Shown piece by piece: positions 21,280 through 30,718 of a DNA stretch of 64,000 nt; within the stretch, counting starts at the first letter, position 1; each line of letters starts with the position of its first letter. The stretch comes from Trachythela sp. YZ-2020. Lineage: Eukaryota; Cnidaria; Anthozoa; Malacalcyonacea; Clavulariidae. The stretch spans positions 2,435,001 through 2,499,000 of the forward strand of contig JADLSH010000282.1 of assembly GCA_016169945.1 (NCBI GenBank), written 5' to 3'. The notes below the pieces were generated by a model. It was not told the DNA's origin, did no database searches, and worked only from the letters and a program-made list of their open reading frames with translations. A program made the translations under genes and the position numbers.

Positions 21280-22259
21280 ACAAAACAATGTCAGTCCTTA
21301 TGAACTCTACAATAATTATATTAAATTAAGCATAGTTTTTCATCCCATGATAAAAATTGTTAGGAAATAAGAAAATTTAATTTCTGCCAGGTATATTAGT
21401 TATGCCATGGATAATTAGCAGTTGACCTGGGGTGGTGCATGGTCATTTTCTTGTAAAATATTATACTTTGACAAATTTTTCCTTCCAATAACTACCCCTA
21501 AAAGCAACCTTCTAAACACTATAAGCACTTCAGAAAGGCTGTCGCTTTTGCTTTGTGGAAGTTAGAGCTATGTCGGCACTGCCGTTTCAGGGCGGGGTCA
21601 TTTTCAGGACTTTCGTCCCGGATTCAGGTTTTCGCACAATCATATGCCATGTTGACCGCCATGGTCATTTTACCCTAAAACAGTTGAGATTGCCTGTGCT
21701 AAATGAAATGCATACAAACTCCTATACAGGTCCTAGACTACTTGAACAACCACAAGTGTTCAAAGACCAAAATAAATTGCGCAATTTTCAAAGTGAAATA
21801 AGTCACCAGTCTTTCGAAATTTTGCCCACGGACTTGCAGAATATATTTGTCACACTTTTCATTATATATTAAAATTAGAGGAAATTATAGGAAAATTATG
21901 ATTGTGGTAGGATTAGTGATTCTAAGTATGGCTGCTTTACCGACTGTTCTTTCATTAATATAGTGGTAATTTGAAGCAGTAATTATTATCAATAATGTTA
22001 CTATACACCTTGGATTGCTGTGTTTCAACAGTTTTGTTATACATTATAATATTAATGGTAACATATTTGTCTATTTATTAAGTAATTACATAATTCATTT
22101 ATGGGTCAATTTAAGAGTTACTTAGTTCTTACTTAGCTTCTTAGGTACGGGAAGAATTCTGGTAGGATATAGCTTAACTATATATTCAAGTTCTGACATG
22201 AACCATAACTATAAGAATTCTCATAGCATGCTAGTAATTGTTAATAAATAATTATATTA
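21280..22259. other. No gene recognised
   Basis: A plus-strand frame at 21,555-21,872 (105 codons) has no recognised motif and no decisive splice or start context. The remainder is AT-rich. Confidence 0.35.
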
Positions 22260-22490
22260 AAATTGTTACAGAATCCTATTGCATTCTTATAAGATCTTCA
22301 AGTATCTTTATAGGTATTTTTGTAGTGTCGTTTTCGATTCTTACAGGAATCATATAAGAGTTGCTATATTATCCTATTGGATTGTAACAGGAATTCGTGT
22401 AGGATCTTATAGGATCGTATTGGAATCCCAATAGGAATTTGGGCCGAATTAGAAGCTACAGGATGTTCTACAGGATTGCTATTGAACATT
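22260..22490. repeat. Degenerate palindromic repeats of the CCTAT(T/A)GGA type
   Basis: Words such as AATCCTATTG, TTATAGGTAT, TCTTACAGGAATCATATAAG, CCTATTGGATTG, AGGATCTTATAGGATCGTAT and CCCAATAGGAATT follow one another, all variants of a self-complementary AATCCTATAGGATT theme. It is a fold-back repeat cluster without coding capacity. Confidence 0.6.
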
Positions 22491-23066
22491 TTGAAAGAAG
22501 GATAAGCTGTTGGATGTGTATATGAGTATATGGAGTAGCTGTGAGATATTCTAAAGTAACTTTAACTTTTGCATGACGTAATTTGAGAGCACATGGAATA
22601 TTAACGAGTTCGTTTTAAAGCGAGAAACAGTTAGACAGTTGGTTCGTTTAGTTTTGTAAATACATTGTTATAATTTGGGAATAAATGTTAAGAGTCCAAA
22701 CCAGCGCATGAGTGTGAACATTAATCGAATCAACGAGAAGAGTCTGAAGTGAAATTTATCCTATATTCATACAGTGTATAATTAAAGCAAGATTTCATAA
22801 GCACAATTGTAAAGAGGTGGGGATGATTTTGGGGAGAAATCCCAATACGTAAAAATATTGTAGAATTATAAAACATATTGTAAATTATAAAAATCTACTT
22901 TTTCCTCGCTTGAAAAGGTATCTTCAACCTTTTTATTCATTCGCTAGTTTGACCAGTTCGAGCACGGAAAAAATGTTGATGTAATCTGAAAAAAATCCTT
23001 CGCTTGCAAGGAATAAATAACTTTCATCTGTTGAACAAATCCTAAATAAATATAAATAATACATAC

Positions 23067-23204
23067 CAACACATAGTGTCCCATTCAAGATACACCCTTC
23101 AGCACATGCGCATGTGCAAGAACCTTCGGTGTTGATGCATTTTTCATTTTTTGAAACTTTGCAACCACAGTTTGAAGACAATATAAATTTGCATTCATCA
23201 ATAT
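23067..23204 (-). CDS. Calcium-binding EGF-like exon
   Basis: A 138-base exon, phase 1 at both ends, with acceptor CTCCTAG above 23,204 and donor GTATGT below 23,067. The product begins D-I-D-E-C and continues SSNCGCKVSKNEKCIN, then SCTCACAEGC and GTLCVG, giving at least the six EGF cysteines plus extras (CGCK, CTCACAEGC). It is longer than the usual 38-41 residues and more Cys-rich than its neighbours, so the fold may carry an added disulphide. It lies on the same strand and in the same phase as the exons at 5,019, 27,206 and 49,520. It could be skipped or included without changing the reading frame. Confidence 0.8.
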
Positions 23205-23254
23205 CTAGGAGAAAGTTTAAAGAGAAATGTATTAGCTCGCATATAACTATACGA

Positions 23255-23575
23255 TTTGTCGATATTTTTGGAGGTAAAATTACCGTTTATAGCCCATTCG
23301 CCTACAAAATCCGCTTTAAGGCGCGCCCTTCCTCATGACTCAGAATGAAACACGGAAACGACAGGATGTAAGATTTACGTATAAACATATACATTTTGTT
23401 ATTGTACTTAATATGTGCTATTAGAAGGATGTTCACAACTTTTATATTTTTGGAGATAAAGTCCCTGTTTTTTGCCCATGCGCCTATAGAAATCGGGATA
23501 AAGGAGCACCCCTCTATAGTAAGAATCAAGCATGGAAATAGAAGGAAGTAAGATGCACATATAACATGCACAGTT
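23255..23575. repeat. Tandem duplication, unit about 190 bases
   Basis: TTTTTGGAGGTAAAATTACC at 23,261 and TTTTTGGAGATAAAGTCCCT at 23,450 start two copies, which continue through CCCATTCGCCTA / CCCATGCGCCTA and ACACGGAAA / GCATGGAAA to GTAAGAT and (T/C)AC(G/A)TATAA. It lies in the intron just upstream (transcription sense) of the EGF exon. Confidence 0.75.
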
Positions 23576-23579
23576 CGTT

Positions 23580-24892
23580 CTTGTATTTAATATTCAATAC
23601 AAGAAACCATGAAAATTTCATATAACAATAAATTTCAAAATAATTTACAGTTTCTTAATTAATATAGTGGCAGCATTAGATTTGAAGTTCCATGGTATGA
23701 AGTATTATAATACCAAGAAATATAAAAATTCAAGTTGAGAGTGTCATTATAAAATATCTTGAAAAATTAAAAAAAGGAAACAAGGAAAACGTTTTGGACA
23801 TTAAAGAAAATTCAAAAGAAGTATTTTGACGAATGTCGAATACAACAACATTGTAGTAAGTTGAGCCGCTTATTTTTATTCGCTCTTACAATTTTGGTAT
23901 TTTCTTCAGGTAACAAACTGTAAATACCTTTAGTATCTATATTATATTTAATTCGACAATGAAGACTATACCGAATCCAGTGTTCATGCAGTTCTTTACA
24001 ATTATCTTGCAGAGATGTTGAACAAGTTGCAAGGACTGGATATCCGGTAAAGTGGTGCTTGATATCAAATCTCAAATTCACAAACTATTCAGTATTTTAA
24101 TATAAATTTGGTTTAAGGTGGGCGAAATTCTATGCTATAATTAAGATCACATTTCGAGTAGCGCTCACAGTACAGATTTCCTATCTATTATTCATGAACT
24201 TGAACATGTACATAACACGACACCGATCTAGTTGTCAACTTTTGTTCGCAAACTTTGGAATGTGTAGTAACATGCCTTGTTCATGGTTTTCAACCAAAAT
24301 ATTTTGCTGTAAAAGTTCAAAATGAAAGTCAATAGAGGCTTGTCAATGGTGATCGTTGAAGATTTCCAGAAACGTCTTATAGAATTGAGTTTTTCAATAC
24401 TGTTATATAATGTTTTACATGTTTGTCAAGAAATGTTCTTATTAACAATCTGACTCAGTCAATTCTCTACCAGATCACAATCCTATTCTGCAATATCTAT
24501 TCTAGAATGAAAGCATTTCAGCAATGGTAATGCACTCTCCTTCGCAGAGCCTTATTACGCAATTAATAGTAAATTGACGAAATTGTAATAATAAAATAAC
24601 GTAATTATTAGTCAAAACGCGCTAAGTATGAAGGGAAGACGGAAAAAGCAGCAGGTTCTGCCATATAATGTTTCCAATATCGCGTCAATGTACAATAGTT
24701 CATGATAAAAAGAACTGCCTAAATTTTCCTTTCGAAATTTAACGATTAATATAGAAGTCAGTTGTATAAAAATTCTATTATAAATAATGATTTTATGAAG
24801 AGTTTATATCTAAATAGATACCGATAATTATATATTTGTCATTATATGCATAAAAAACAGCTTTCTAATACTGTTAAATTCATTTTTCTTAC
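23580..24892. other. Intron-like sequence, nothing recognised
   Basis: AT-rich, with short frames only. No inverted repeat or element terminus could be supported. Confidence 0.4.
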
Positions 24893-24998
24893 CCTCGATA
24901 ATTTTATTGTGAAGTGAAGCTTCCAAATCATCAATACTGATGCCTTCTGAGCTACCTTCCTGGACTCTACTTTCTTCTAATTCGCAAAATTCTGCCAT
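24893..24998 (-). CDS. Candidate coding exon, acidic, ending in a consensus donor
   Basis: On the minus strand a clean frame reads MAEFCELEESRVQEG, then SSEGISIDDLEASLHNKIIE, and ends at a strong donor (G|GTAAG) in phase 1. The same frame stays open about 40 bases further upstream (GDYCRFTG) to a TAA, with TGTGAG as a possible acceptor, so it may be an internal exon instead of a start exon. Phase 1 would join correctly to the EGF exon at 23,204 (the G plus AT gives Asp). Against that, there is no signal peptide if it starts at this ATG. I do not recognise the family. Function is unknown; it could belong to a separate gene. Confidence 0.4.
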
Positions 24999-25009
24999 TC
25001 CCGTAAAAC

Positions 25010-26160
25010 GACAATAATCCCCGAGAACCTCACATTATATGGCAGAGGCTTCGTTTCATTTTGTCAACCCTCGCCTCACTCCCCCCGTCGCATATCATAA
25101 AATGTGCTCTACTATCCCTCCACTACGACTAATATCCCTAGTACCCATAATGATGAAGGATTAATCTCTTTATAATAAGCCTCAGCGGAGGAGAGTGACG
25201 GTAATGTAAAAACAAGATTTTAGCTGTCATTTATTGGCCGAAATGTTTACATATACGAAACTAATCTATAACTGGCAATACTGAGAAATAAATGCTTGAA
25301 ATTTTCCTTTTTTTTGTTACAGTCGATAAAATCGAAGCCAGGAATTTAAAAGCACGTCCCCCAGTCTCAGTCAAACATGACCTGTACATGGATGTTACTT
25401 TTGGTAAATCTAAGTGTCAAAGCCACGCTTAGCCTGCGCCGCAGACGCCCGCCTTCAAATACGTAGGTGCTACGGACGTCTACGAAGATTTGCGCCATAT
25501 CGTGTTCCATAATATATTTCATAGTATTGAAAATATGTCATTAATGCAGAAAGAACAATTCAAGACTTCCTACATTGTATAGATGATGAATGATGTAGAG
25601 TTGTGATCAACGCCTTCTGGCTAAAACTGGCTTTAGTAGATAAAAATATAAATACTTGATTAAGAGATAAGTTAAGAAAATTTGCCGTTTGCATTTGAGG
25701 GATTTTACTTCGATATATCTCTCAATTCAGGCGAGTAATTAGGCCTACGTCGTATTGTTTGCGTGCTGTGTGTTAATTGTCAAGCGTTCGCTGTGCACGT
25801 GCTTTGAACAGGCAACGCAATTTAATACATTTGATGATTTATATCTTAACACGTGTCCGAAATTAAAGTTATTCAATAATTTTATATATCTTGTTGTAGA
25901 ACTATTACAACCGGCAAAGGTTTCCGGAGATATTATTACAGCCATCGACCAATGCTAAATTGAATAACCTTCCTCTTTTCACGCGCGTCCTACTCGTGAC
26001 TCCCGTAAAATGGAATATCTCTTAAAAAATTGACTTTGGGTAGACAAAGTCAAAGGAATATTTATACCTGTAAGCTAAACAAACTGCGATAGGACGGCTT
26101 GGTTATGTCTAATTATACAAACCCATTTTATAAATTCTATACTCATACAACTATAATTTA
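25010..26160. other. No gene recognised
   Basis: It contains a short GC-richer patch near 25,430-25,500 (AGCCTGCGCCGCAGACG) resembling a transposon end, but no partner end was found. Opposite-strand frames at 25,745-25,958 mirror each other and look accidental. Confidence 0.35.
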
Positions 26161-26162
26161 AA

Positions 26163-26375
26163 AACTGTTGTCCTTTGCACACCTTGAACTTTAAAACTTA
26201 AACCTTAGCACAATGGGAACGCAAGTTTTAGCAAGTTTTAGTTCATGCCACTCACCAATGGCGGCCGCCATATGGAATGTCTAAACTTGAAACTTGCATT
26301 CCCATTAATTTAGCTTTTCGCGCTTAGAGTTTACGGTTTAAGGTTTTAGAGTCTAATGTTTGCACAGGACAACTT
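26163..26375. mobile_element. MITE with GTTGTCC(T)TTGCACA ends
   Basis: CTGTTGTCCTTTGCACA at the left is mirrored by TGCACAGGACAACTTTT at the right; the imperfect arms run about 38 bases (…TTTAAAACTTAAACC against GGTTTAAGGTTTTAGA…). The centre holds a perfect ATGGCGGCCGCCAT palindrome. No coding capacity. Confidence 0.75.
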
Positions 26376-26454
26376 TTTTTTAATAGCTGCATATTAATTT
26401 GAATACAGTTATGAGTTATCTTATTTACTCTTTGCAAATTTTCTTTTTTGTAGA

Positions 26455-26825
26455 TTTCCGGCCACAGAAAAATTCGCTAAGGAAGCCGTGTGGCGTAATA
26501 TAAATATATGCTTGTGAAGTTTAAAATTCCTTATAGAAAAAGTACAATGTAACACAATTAGGCAAATTATGGTTACACATTATAGAAATAGCAATTTTGA
26601 TTCCTAACTAACTTATAAGTAAACGGATATAACTGCTAAATAAATTATTGATTTTATTAATTACTAATATATGCAGCTAAGATTCCACGCTTTCTAAACT
26701 AAATTAAATGATTCTTGATAATTTAGCTACCATGCAGCTGTGTCGTAAATAACGTCAGCAGCAGGTAGTACAAAGAAAAAGCAGCGGCTTTGAGGACACC
26801 AGAGAAATATAGGGGAGACACAAAT
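26455..26825 (-). other. Intron flank homologous to the 4.4-5.0 kb flank
   Basis: It carries the blocks GGAAGCCGTGTGG, AGCTAAGATTCCACG and AGAAAAAGCAGCGGCTTTG in the same order as the flank of the 5 kb EGF exon. Here the flank is split by a SINE at 26,830-27,165 that the 5 kb copy lacks. Confidence 0.7.
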
Positions 26826-26829
26826 GATG

Positions 26830-27165
26830 TGTGGGGCTTCGGTGGCACGGTCGTCAGGGCAAGCGCCTTTCACCTCTGAGTTCGTTGGTTCGATTCTCGC
26901 AATGGACTGATGTGGAAAGAGTCGGTCAACGCTCTGCCGAAAGTCGTGGGTTTTCTCCGGGCACTCCGGTTTCCTCCCACAGGGAAAGTTGACAGGGTGG
27001 GTTAAGATAAACACAGTTAAGAAAGTAATATCACAATCGTTGTAAAGATAAAAAATAGTCTAGGCTAAGTATGTAATTAGGTAAGCGTAACACTTGATGT
27101 AAAGCGCATTTGATCATATTCACATGTAAATTTGCGCTATAGAAATGTTAATCGTTAATCGTTAA
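26830..27165 (+). mobile_element. tRNA-derived SINE
   Basis: The head GGGGCTTCGGTGGCACGGTC has a Pol III A-box, and GGTTCGATTCTCG is a near-perfect B-box about 50 bases on. A conserved body follows (TTCTCCGGGCACTCCGG, TTTCCTCCCACAGGG), then a tail TTTGCGCTATAGAAATG and the short tandem TTAATCGTTAATCG. Head, body and short-repeat tail in this order define a SINE. The homologous intron at 5 kb lacks it, so this is a lineage-specific insertion. Target duplications are not clear. Confidence 0.85.
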
Positions 27166-27205
27166 TAATTACAGTTAACATGCTAATATATGCGGGAATA
27201 CATAC

Positions 27206-27328
27206 CAACACATCTCGTTCCATTGAAAATGAACCCTTCCTTACACATACACCTGTAAGAACCTAAGGTGTTATTGCATGAGCGACTACCACGAGAACCA
27301 CATGGGGATGATAAGCATTCATCGATAT
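27206..27328 (-). CDS. Calcium-binding EGF-like exon
   Basis: A 123-base exon, phase 1-1, with acceptor TTTGTTTAG above 27,328 and donor GTATGT below 27,206. The product starts D-I-D-E-C and has the six cysteines in textbook cbEGF spacing: [16 protein letters not shown], then [15 protein letters not shown] (with the Asn and aromatic positions used for calcium binding and beta-hydroxylation), then GTRCVG. Of the four EGF exons in this window it is the closest to consensus. Its flanking intron is homologous to that of the exon at 5,019, showing a duplicated exon-intron unit. Secreted or extracellular-domain role inferred. Confidence 0.87.
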
Positions 27329-27615
27329 CTAAACAAAGCATTCAAAGAGAAATTATAGAATTTTGTGAGAATATTAAAGGCAATTCGGGTGTCAATCTGG
27401 TTTATGCAGGGATGTACATATCGACTTTGACTGGGGGGGGGGGGTAGCGGGTGTCAAATCTCAAAATTATATCGACCCATGAATTCAGACCGACTTTTAA
27501 TTCTTTAGCTAGGTATAGGGGCGATTTCAGCCCCCGAGGGAGCCCTTATATTTTTGTCAGCAGTCATACAATAGAGAATCACGCTCAGAAGGCACTTGCA
27601 TAATTTTTCTTTTCA
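27329..27615. other. Intron-like spacer
   Basis: It contains a run of ten G at about 27,428. Nothing else recognised. Confidence 0.4.
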
Positions 27616-28582
27616 ATGGGCCAATTGGGGAATTGCAAAGCATCATGGTACTTTAGTTACACGTCAGAATTTTTTAATATGGCGATTGTGTTTTTCGAAC
27701 GAGGGAAGGTGCTAAACACATGGGAATTGAAAGAAAAGTTTTATCATTTTCACTTCGATTAAAGTTTATATAAAATCTGTACGGCTTGTTTTATATTTCT
27801 ACTTTGTCTTGGGTTTCTACGAACGAGTGTGTTGAAATATTCAACATCGCGTACAGAGTCACTGAAGCGGGGAAGGAGTTCGATTCGAGGTTGTCAGACA
27901 CAAATTTTGGAATAGTTCACAATACAAAGGTGAGTACTGCATTAAATTATTTTCAGGATAAGGAACACGTTGTGACTCATTGTTTGCCTGAAAGTTTCGG
28001 CAATAGATTTAATTCTAGCGACTTGAGAGTCAAGAATGTTTGCACGCTTGACCGTCCCGAAACAACACATGTTTGATCAAACGTTCTGCTCACAAACCAA
28101 AACATTGAGGTTGTTTGGCAGGAAAAATAAAAACAGTTGCTGTTTGAAATACCGAGCTTTCACATTTCAAAGGTTTTCGCTGTTACACAAAAGATTTAAA
28201 AAGTACTTTTAAGTGCTATTCACTGCTGTTCAAGTGTCTTACTGGAGTTTTTTAACCACAATAAACTTCCTCTGGATTCGAGCATAAATTAAAGGAAATA
28301 TGGCTAAATTTATTGGGAATACAAAGACAACCTTTAAAAAGCCACAAAGTGTGTTCCTGATACACTTTCCCGGTGGAAAGATTGCCAACCGTCCTTAAAA
28401 TATCATGCAGACAAACGGTAAACATTACCCAAGGTAGGGAACATATTTTAGACAATGACACTACTTAAACAACCCAGTCTGAACAACAAACAACTGGCAT
28501 AGAGGCACAAGAGTCAATCAATGAAAAATTAAAAACTGAACATGCAGCTTTAAAAAGAAAATATGACGAGTTATCATCTAAA
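27616..28582 (+). repeat. Left arm of the fold-back transposon
   Basis: It matches the reverse complement of 29,552-30,718. It holds a putative 5' exon (donor AAGGTGAGTA at 27,928, acceptor TTATTTTCAG at 27,957) and the tail of the THAP region with the following coiled-coil. Relative to the right arm it lacks about 190 bases of the THAP N-terminus between AACCACA and ATAAACTTCC near 28,258, and about 15 bases near 28,382. Confidence 0.85.
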
Positions 28583-29087
28583 TACGAACAGTGTGTACTG
28601 CGAATAGAGCATGTACTTGCCAGTGACACAAATTTTAAATTCTACAAAACGTTTTCAAAATTACGCAACATTTAAAGTTTTCTTTGACTTTCTGCAACCG
28701 GCATGTAATTTCTTAACTTATGCTGGTTCAAGTATCAATGTAGAATATTCAACAGAATCGCTGGGGCGAAAAAGGTCAATGTCGCCAGAGCAGGAGTTGT
28801 TTACGGTTCTGGTTCGCATACGTTGTGGTCTTATGGGAGTGGACATTGCTCACCAATTTGGCATTTCAGAAGCACATGTATCCCGTATCTGGGCTAATTG
28901 GTTAGAGTTTCTCTATCACAAGTTAAGAGCCCTACCCATTTGTAATTGGGCATCATGTGATTACATACAACAAACTATGCCACAGCATAATGCTTCAAAA
29001 ACAGCATTCAATGATGCAAACCTATTTGCAAATCAAATGTACAATACTGAAATAAGAGAATCGATAAGGGAAAAATTACTGTTCTAA
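28480..29087 (+). pseudogene. THAP/DDE transposase, coiled-coil and helix-turn-helix part
   Basis: The frame begins in the left arm with a charged coiled-coil (NEKLKTEHAALKRKYDELSS), then crosses into unique DNA: NYATFKVFFDFLQPAC, SMSPEQELFTVLVRIRCGLM, then DIAHQFGISEAHVSRIWANW, a clear helix-turn-helix of the HTH_Tnp_4 type that precedes a DDE_Tnp_4 nuclease. After WASCDYIQQTMP, where the DDE core should start, the text stops matching and the frame closes at 29,085. The catalytic core is therefore deleted and no transposase activity is expected. There is a frame change near 28,610. Confidence 0.82.
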
Positions 29088-29139
29088 CTTTGCGGAAGTG
29101 TGTAAACATTTACCTTCTCTGGAGTGTGTAAACATTTAC

Positions 29140-29551
29140 CTTCTACCTATACTGAAAACATTCTTTTTACAACCAAAGAACAAATGGTTGTCATTCAATG
29201 CAATACAAGAGGTCAGTCACGGAGCAAACTTTGGTTTCATGAACGAAGAGGTCGTTTAACTGCCTCACATTTCGGTACAGTAATGAAACGAAGAGAACAT
29301 GTTTTCCCCACATCACTACTTAGCAAAATCCCATTGCCAGCAAGTAATGTTACAAAGCCCCCAGAAGCATGTCAGTGGGACAACAGTAATGAGCAGACTG
29401 CCATTGAAAAATATTTGGAACAAAAGAATCTCGAAGAACTGATAATGACTGCATCTATTCAGTGTGGGTTAATTATTAACACAGAAGCTCCATGGCTTGG
29501 TGCAAGTCCAAACTGCTTGTTATATGATTCTGCAGAGCCAACATTATTTAG
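29140..29551 (+). pseudogene. YqaJ-type exonuclease domain fragment
   Basis: The plus-strand frame contains KLWFHERRGRLTASHFG, the W-x-x-x-R-x-x-R-(I/L)-T-A-S start of the YqaJ/lambda-exonuclease family, then EACQWDNSNEQTAIEKYLEQ, then CGLIINTEAPWLGASPNCLL. In active members the last block is SPDG with a catalytic Asp; here it is SPNC, so that Asp is lost. The E-x-K block that should follow is cut off by the inverted right arm at 29,552. In ISL2EU-type transposons such a nuclease accompanies the transposase; its role is not settled. Confidence 0.78.
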
Positions 29552-30718
29552 ATGATAACTCGTCATATTTTCTTTTTAAAGCTGCATGTTCAGTTTTTAA
29601 TTTTTCATTGATTGACTCTCGTGCCTCTATGCCAGTTATTTGTTGTTCAGACTGGGTTGTTTCAGTAGTGTCATTGTCTAAAATATGTTCCCTGCCTTGG
29701 GTACTGTTTACAGTTTGTCTGCATGATATTTTAAGGACAGTTGGCAATGCACCAAAGGATTTCTTTCCACCGGGAAAGTGTATAAGGAACACACTTTGTG
29801 GCTTTTTAAAGGTTGTCTTTGTATTCATAATAAATTTAGCCATATTTCCTTTAATTTAAGCGCGAATCCAGAGGAAATTTATGGAAGGATAATTCCGGAT
29901 TTCTTACACTGTTGCTTCGACAAAGTGGCACACAACAGGTCGTTCCCCCGCACTTTTTACCTTTTAGACACTTTTTCCATGTCACTTGCCATATTTATCA
30001 AAACAGACCGTAAACCAAACGGCTTGAAACTTTCTAAAATATACTCGAAACAAGCGAGGTTGCTTTAAATTTTACTCGCGTAAATATGTTGTGGTTAAAA
30101 AACTCCAGTAAGACACTTGAACAGCAGTGAATAGCACTTAAGAGTACTTTTTAAATCTTTTTTGCAACAGCGAAAACCTTTTAAATGTGAAAGCTCGGTA
30201 TTTCAAACCGCAACTGTTTTTATTTTTCCTGCCAAACAACCTCAATGTTTTGGTTTGTGAGAAGAACGTTTGATCAAACATGTGTTGTTTCGGGACGGTC
30301 AAGTGTGCAAACCTTTTTGACTCTCAAGTCGCTAGAATTAAATCGATCGCCTAAATTTTAAGTAAACAATGAGTCACAGCTTGTTCCTTGTCCTGAAAAT
30401 AATTTTAAGCAGTACTCACCTTTGTATTGTGAACTATTCCAAAATTTGTGTCTGACAACCTCGAATCGAACTCCTTCCCCGCTTCAGTGACTCTGTACGC
30501 GATGTTGAATATTTCAACCACACTCGCTCGTAGAAACCCAAGACAAGCCATACTGATTTCATATAAACTTTAATCGAAGTGAAAATGATAAAACTTTTCT
30601 TTCAATACCCATCTGTTTAGCACCTTCCCTCGTTCGAAAAAATACAATCGCCATGTTCAAAAATTCTGCCGTGTAACTAAACTACCATGATGCTTTGCAA
30701 TTCCGCAATTGGCCCATT
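29552..30718 (-). repeat. Right arm of the fold-back transposon with duplicated THAP region
   Basis: Inverted copy of the left arm and the more complete of the two. On the minus strand, between about 29,958 and 29,775, it encodes a THAP zinc finger in pieces: GGTTCCVPLCRSNSVRNPEL then SFHKFPLD, then a stop, then IQRQPLKSHKVCS and, one frame over, HFPGGKKSFGALPTVL. C-C-x-x-x-C and C-S-x-x-H are the C2CH zinc ligands. A coiled-coil follows (EHAALKRKYDELSSK) and then the arm ends, so this copy has no catalytic part. The outer section carries a mirrored first exon with donor at 30,418. Confidence 0.85.

Larger units (their letters stand above)
27616..30718 (+). mobile_element. Fold-back DNA transposon with THAP transposase and YqaJ nuclease remnants (ISL2EU-like)
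   Basis: About 3.1 kb bounded by ATGGGCCAATTG(G/C)GGAATTGC and its mirror ending AATTGGCCCAT. The two arms (27,616-28,582 and 29,552-30,718) are inverted copies about 1 kb long and include not only terminal sequence but the transposase promoter, first exons and N-terminal coding part. The unique middle (28,583-29,551) carries the transposase helix-turn-helix and a YqaJ-type exonuclease fragment. A THAP-type DDE_Tnp_4-like transposase together with a YqaJ nuclease is, to my knowledge, the gene pair of ISL2EU elements. AT flanks both ends and may be a 2-bp duplication. Confidence 0.82.

Noticed and set aside
21555..21872. 105-codon plus-strand frame near the TTAA element
   Set aside because: No motif, and codon content is like the surrounding non-coding DNA; cannot be supported as a gene.
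26260..26280. GCGGCCGC-centred palindrome as a separate regulatory site
   Set aside because: It is the centre of the fold-back MITE at 26,163-26,375.
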